Positions 62,301-64,000 of a DNA stretch of 64,000 nucleotides are shown piece after piece. The stretch is taken from NCBI GenBank assembly GCA_026874595.1, contig CM049310.1:7130001-7194000 (forward strand). Reading direction: 5' to 3'. The first letter of the stretch is position 1. Each line of letters starts with the position of its first letter. The position numbers and the translations under genes were made by a program. A model generated the notes under the pieces. The model saw nothing but the letters and a program-made list of their open reading frames with translations, made no database searches and was not told the DNA's origin. This DNA comes from Sipunculus nudus (taxonomy: Eukaryota; Annelida; Sipuncula; Golfingiida; Sipunculidae).

Positions 62301-64000
62301 ACGAAGAGATTCCATGCCATGGGTAAGACACACTAACATGTTTCACAAGTAGTATATATATACTTATATATATTTGTATATATTATATATAAAGACCCAT
62401 GAAGACATTTTTACGTAAATTCGCACAACATGTTGTTACACTCCGATACTTCTCAAACGTGTACAATAATGTGTTATTTAAACTTCATTAAAATGGCTCT
62501 TAATTGTGTTTTCTGTGGGGAATCCTCATAGTTACCCTGCTGACCTGCATCATTTATACGGCATTAAATAGCCTTTGCTAGAACCGGTGAAATCAGACCA
62601 TGCGGTCGTCGCATATATAAATTTCTAGCTGCTGCACACAATACGATACCACTTTTTCATCGGTCTGATTTTTCAAGCTCAGAAAACCTAGCGATATAAT
62701 GCAGTGGTTTAAAACAAAAGAGTCAGTGGACGACTGTCGTGTATATCCGCTACGTGAGGAGCATGCTTCGTCCAGTGATTGTTTATGGGAGGTTTTTTGT
62801 CTCGGCCCAAGACGTGTGATTCCGATCCGCTCTGCTCCTCTCCGTCAACAACGTCTTGGGAACGACTCTTAGGAAAACGCCTCGTAAGTTTCCAAATAGG
62901 AGACCCCTTTGGAATCGTATAATTGACATTTCAAGCGGTGTCAACATAAAATAATTACTTTTTTGTTGTCTTTGGATGTTTTATAAAACATCTGCGAAGT
63001 ATTGGCACAAAAATAATGCTCAATAGCCCTACTTATCCATTATTTTGCCAAGAGCTGATGTGTTTACATAGAGAACAAGCCGCCATGATTACATTAACTG
63101 ATTAAGTGACCCACAGTCCTTTGCAACGGGATTTAGACTTGGAACCCGCTCTGATCTTATCGCTGTTTGAACTGGAAAAAGCGGGCGATAATAGATCTCG
63201 GTGGCGGGTACCAGTCGATCAACGTCCGCTCATTACAAATTCCTGTATATTGTTATGTTTAAATCACCGCGGGCTTACAAGGATCGTTAGGGATAATATT
63301 TCATTAATATATTAAGGTAAGAACGTGGTAAAGTTGCCAGAAAGACCCATTTACTACCAAAGACACTAACGGATGCATTTTGGTGTGTATATTTAGTAGT
63401 TTTAAGAGTTTTTTTTGTGCCTTCTGCCAGTGTCTACCATTTCACCATTACAAGGCCTAACCGTACAGGCCGCAACAAGGAGGTTTTGTGCTCACCTTAG
63501 GAATGTTCCTCTCCAGCATCTTCAGACACTCCTGTTCACGTTTGGGATCTGGTTCGTATGTGCGAGTACTCGGGGTCACGGGAGGACCACCGGCGTCGAT
63601 GCCTATCTTACTAAAGCTGTTTCCATTGGATGCCATGCCGTAGAAATCCCGCCCGTCTTCCACGTAGATAAAAATGGGGAATCTAAAGAAACAGGGCTGA
63701 GTGAATGTGAGTTGACAAATATCTTTATTACGTAACTGCAACTCGAAGAAATTCTGTTAAATGTTGATAACACTCTGAAATTAAGCAGTATATAAGCAAT
63801 TAGCAATTAATATAGTTCAATCGGGTATGAACCAAACTTACATGAAGAGAAAGTAATTACAATTTACAGGTTTGCAACGATAACTGAGATTCAGGTGGCC
63901 AACAAATGCACGTTCCTCACTCAGCGGTTATACACTGCAAGCCGTCCCAGACATCGTTTCGTGTGACCGCTGCTTTTTATGGCAAAGTTCTCTGAGCAGG
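54681..64000 (-). CDS. PIPOX: sarcosine/pipecolate oxidase-like paralogue, 3' part (partial at right edge)
   Basis: Tandem paralogue of the gene at 36236-51815, same strand. Exons 63496-63682, 60747-60880 and 54681-54843 correspond to exons 7, 8 and 9, with identical lengths (187, 134, 163 nt) and phases. By hand count, exon 7 products are 49/62 identical and exon 8 products 40/44. The flavin Cys (KTCLYAMTRD), GHAFK and the SKIGIDAGG segment are all kept, so it also has Asp in place of the bacterial His269. Donors are GTGAGC and GTGGGT; acceptors TTCTTTAG, GTTGCAG and TTTGCAG. The protein ends AKAKI; AKI fits the loose PTS1 pattern, suggesting import into peroxisomes, unlike its neighbour. 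An AATAAA (minus) lies at 54530-54535. Exons 1-6 should lie beyond 64000. Confidence 0.9.
55472..55725 (+). repeat. 30-bp minisatellite, ~8 units
   Basis: Unit roughly GGAACACGCTGGGCACGTTA plus TGTAACCGTN, 15-30 percent divergent between units. The unit is a multiple of three, so several frames stay open through it on both strands; none looks like a protein. Relatives lie at 60605-60715 in the next intron of the same gene. Confidence 0.88.
55735..55865 (+). repeat. simple-repeat cluster: (TG)n, (GA)n, poly-G, poly-C
   Basis: TG run, AGAG run with a 9-G stretch, then a 12-C tract at 55821-55832 and a GCGCCCCTGC end resembling the poly-G element family. Confidence 0.75.
56274..56310 (+). repeat. 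(TA)n microsatellite
   Basis: Alternating TA. A second TA-rich run lies at 56527-56564, just beyond the SINE head. Confidence 0.9.
56355..56527 (-). mobile_element. tRNA-derived SINE
   Basis: On the minus strand it begins with a tRNA-like head: an A-box-like GTAAAACGCTCGGCTC (from about 56515) and a good B box GGTTCGATCCC (56483-56473). A GGTGGTTTTCTCCGGGG block follows, resembling the central domain shared by many invertebrate tRNA SINEs. It lies in intron 8 of PIPOX-like gene 2. Confidence 0.65.
57058..57805 (+). mobile_element. possible solo LTR
   Basis: A GC-richer block with TATATAAAG at 57343-57351 and AATAAA at 57723-57728, about 375 nt apart as in LTR promoter/poly(A) layouts. It starts with TGTTACAGG and ends near TGTTACA. 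A TTCGAGAA heat-shock-like palindrome lies near 57306. No clear target duplication, primer site or coding region is present, so borders are uncertain and it could be another repeat. Confidence 0.35.
58178..58252 (+). repeat. paired ATTTGCATAT octamer repeats
   Basis: Two ~20-bp copies (ATTTGCATATTAGGTCGTCAC and ATTTGCATATCAGGCCGTCAC cores) about 45 bp apart. Each contains the POU/octamer sequence ATTTGCAT. Confidence 0.6.
58509..58708. mobile_element. MITE-like element, 200 bp, ~32-bp terminal inverted repeats
   Basis: CTAGTATGAAGGCTGCCTCT at the left and its near-complement (AGAGGCAGCTTTCATACTAG) at the right, extended through a TATACTAT stretch. A lone end-like fragment, CCTTCATACTAG, lies near 59279. 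Confidence 0.75.
58711..58757. repeat. GC-rich inverted repeat
   Basis: GACGCAAC and GTTGCGTC with GCCG/CGGC flanks form a hairpin directly beside the MITE-like element. Confidence 0.6.
59052..60600. other. intron 8 of PIPOX-like gene 2, remaining part
   Basis: No exon seen. GGGCC(T/C)TATA-type motifs recur loosely at about 59753, 60061, 60118, 60353 and 60429, with a ~125-bp partial repeat around 60060-60235. Too weak to define a unit. Confidence 0.35.
60605..60715 (+). repeat. 30-bp minisatellite, second cluster (~4 units)
   Basis: GGGAACACGCAGTGCACGTT-type units matching the cluster at 55472-55725. Confidence 0.8.
60747..60880 (-). CDS. PIPOX: PIPOX-like gene 2, exon 8
   Basis: 134 nt with the flavin-attachment Cys. 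Acceptor GTTGCAG, donor GTGGGT. A 30-bp minisatellite cluster ends about 35 bp from its donor. Confidence 0.92.
60881..63495. other. intron 7 of PIPOX-like gene 2
   Basis: No exon, RNA gene or clear repeat supported. I see no copies of the exon 7 end here, unlike intron 7 of gene 1. Confidence 0.45.
63496..63682 (-). CDS. PIPOX: PIPOX-like gene 2, exon 7
   Basis: 187 nt, acceptor TTCTTTAG, donor AAG|GTGAGC. Begins FPIFIYVEDG and ends LERNIPK. Confidence 0.92.
63683..64000. other. intron 6 of PIPOX-like gene 2 (runs off the edge)
   Basis: Exon 6 is not visible before the window ends. Confidence 0.45.

Overview
The window looks like AT-rich nuclear DNA of an invertebrate animal, most likely a bivalve or other mollusc. 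Genes have GT-AG introns. There is dense microsatellite and short-element DNA, and the repeats carry the stem-loop plus GTCCGTC/GTCTGTC motif that I associate with bivalve genomes. The phylum is an inference. I see no bacterial operons, CRISPR array or rRNA.

Layout. 671-3042 and 21612-24290 are the two halves of a satellite-like region. It holds a ~330-370 bp repeat (family A) followed by a ~280 bp repeat (family B), and both carry the perfect palindrome GGTGGCGCCACC. Inserted inside one family A unit is a minus-strand Ty3/Gypsy-type LTR retrotransposon array, 3043-21606. It has four 809-bp LTRs alternating with three ~5.1-kb internal regions, all bounded by one 5-bp target-site duplication (AACTT). 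The internal order is gag-protease-integrase-RT-RNase H, so integrase precedes RT as in Copia elements, while the RT itself is Gypsy-like. This is the hallmark of the Gmr1-like clade. Gag has a SCAN-like region, the primer site matches tRNA-Pro, and the LTR promoter has a TATA box preceded by heat-shock-element-like clusters. Each copy is broken at an A-run inside the integrase zinc finger, and each has an amber codon between integrase and RT.

25229-29171 (+) is a compact three-exon gene for a four-transmembrane protein of 171 aa resembling the MS4A/CD20-like superfamily. 33616-34408 (-) is a decayed, probably transposon-borne coding region.

36236-51815 (-) is a complete nine-exon gene for a 406-aa covalent-FAD amine oxidase of the monomeric sarcosine oxidase / PIPOX family. 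I assembled it exon by exon, with all phases agreeing. A tandem paralogue begins at 54681 (-). Its last three exons (54681-54843, 60747-60880, 63496-63682) have exactly the same lengths, and its 5' part lies beyond the right edge. The paralogues differ at the C-terminus: only the right-hand one ends in a possible peroxisomal signal (AKI). Intron 7 of the left gene holds decayed copies of the exon 7 3' end, and intron 1 holds a 2.3-kb tandem duplication. Introns of the right gene hold two clusters of one 30-bp minisatellite. MITE-like palindromes, a tRNA-type SINE, a possible solo LTR and many poly-G/C runs of 12-19 bases fill the rest.
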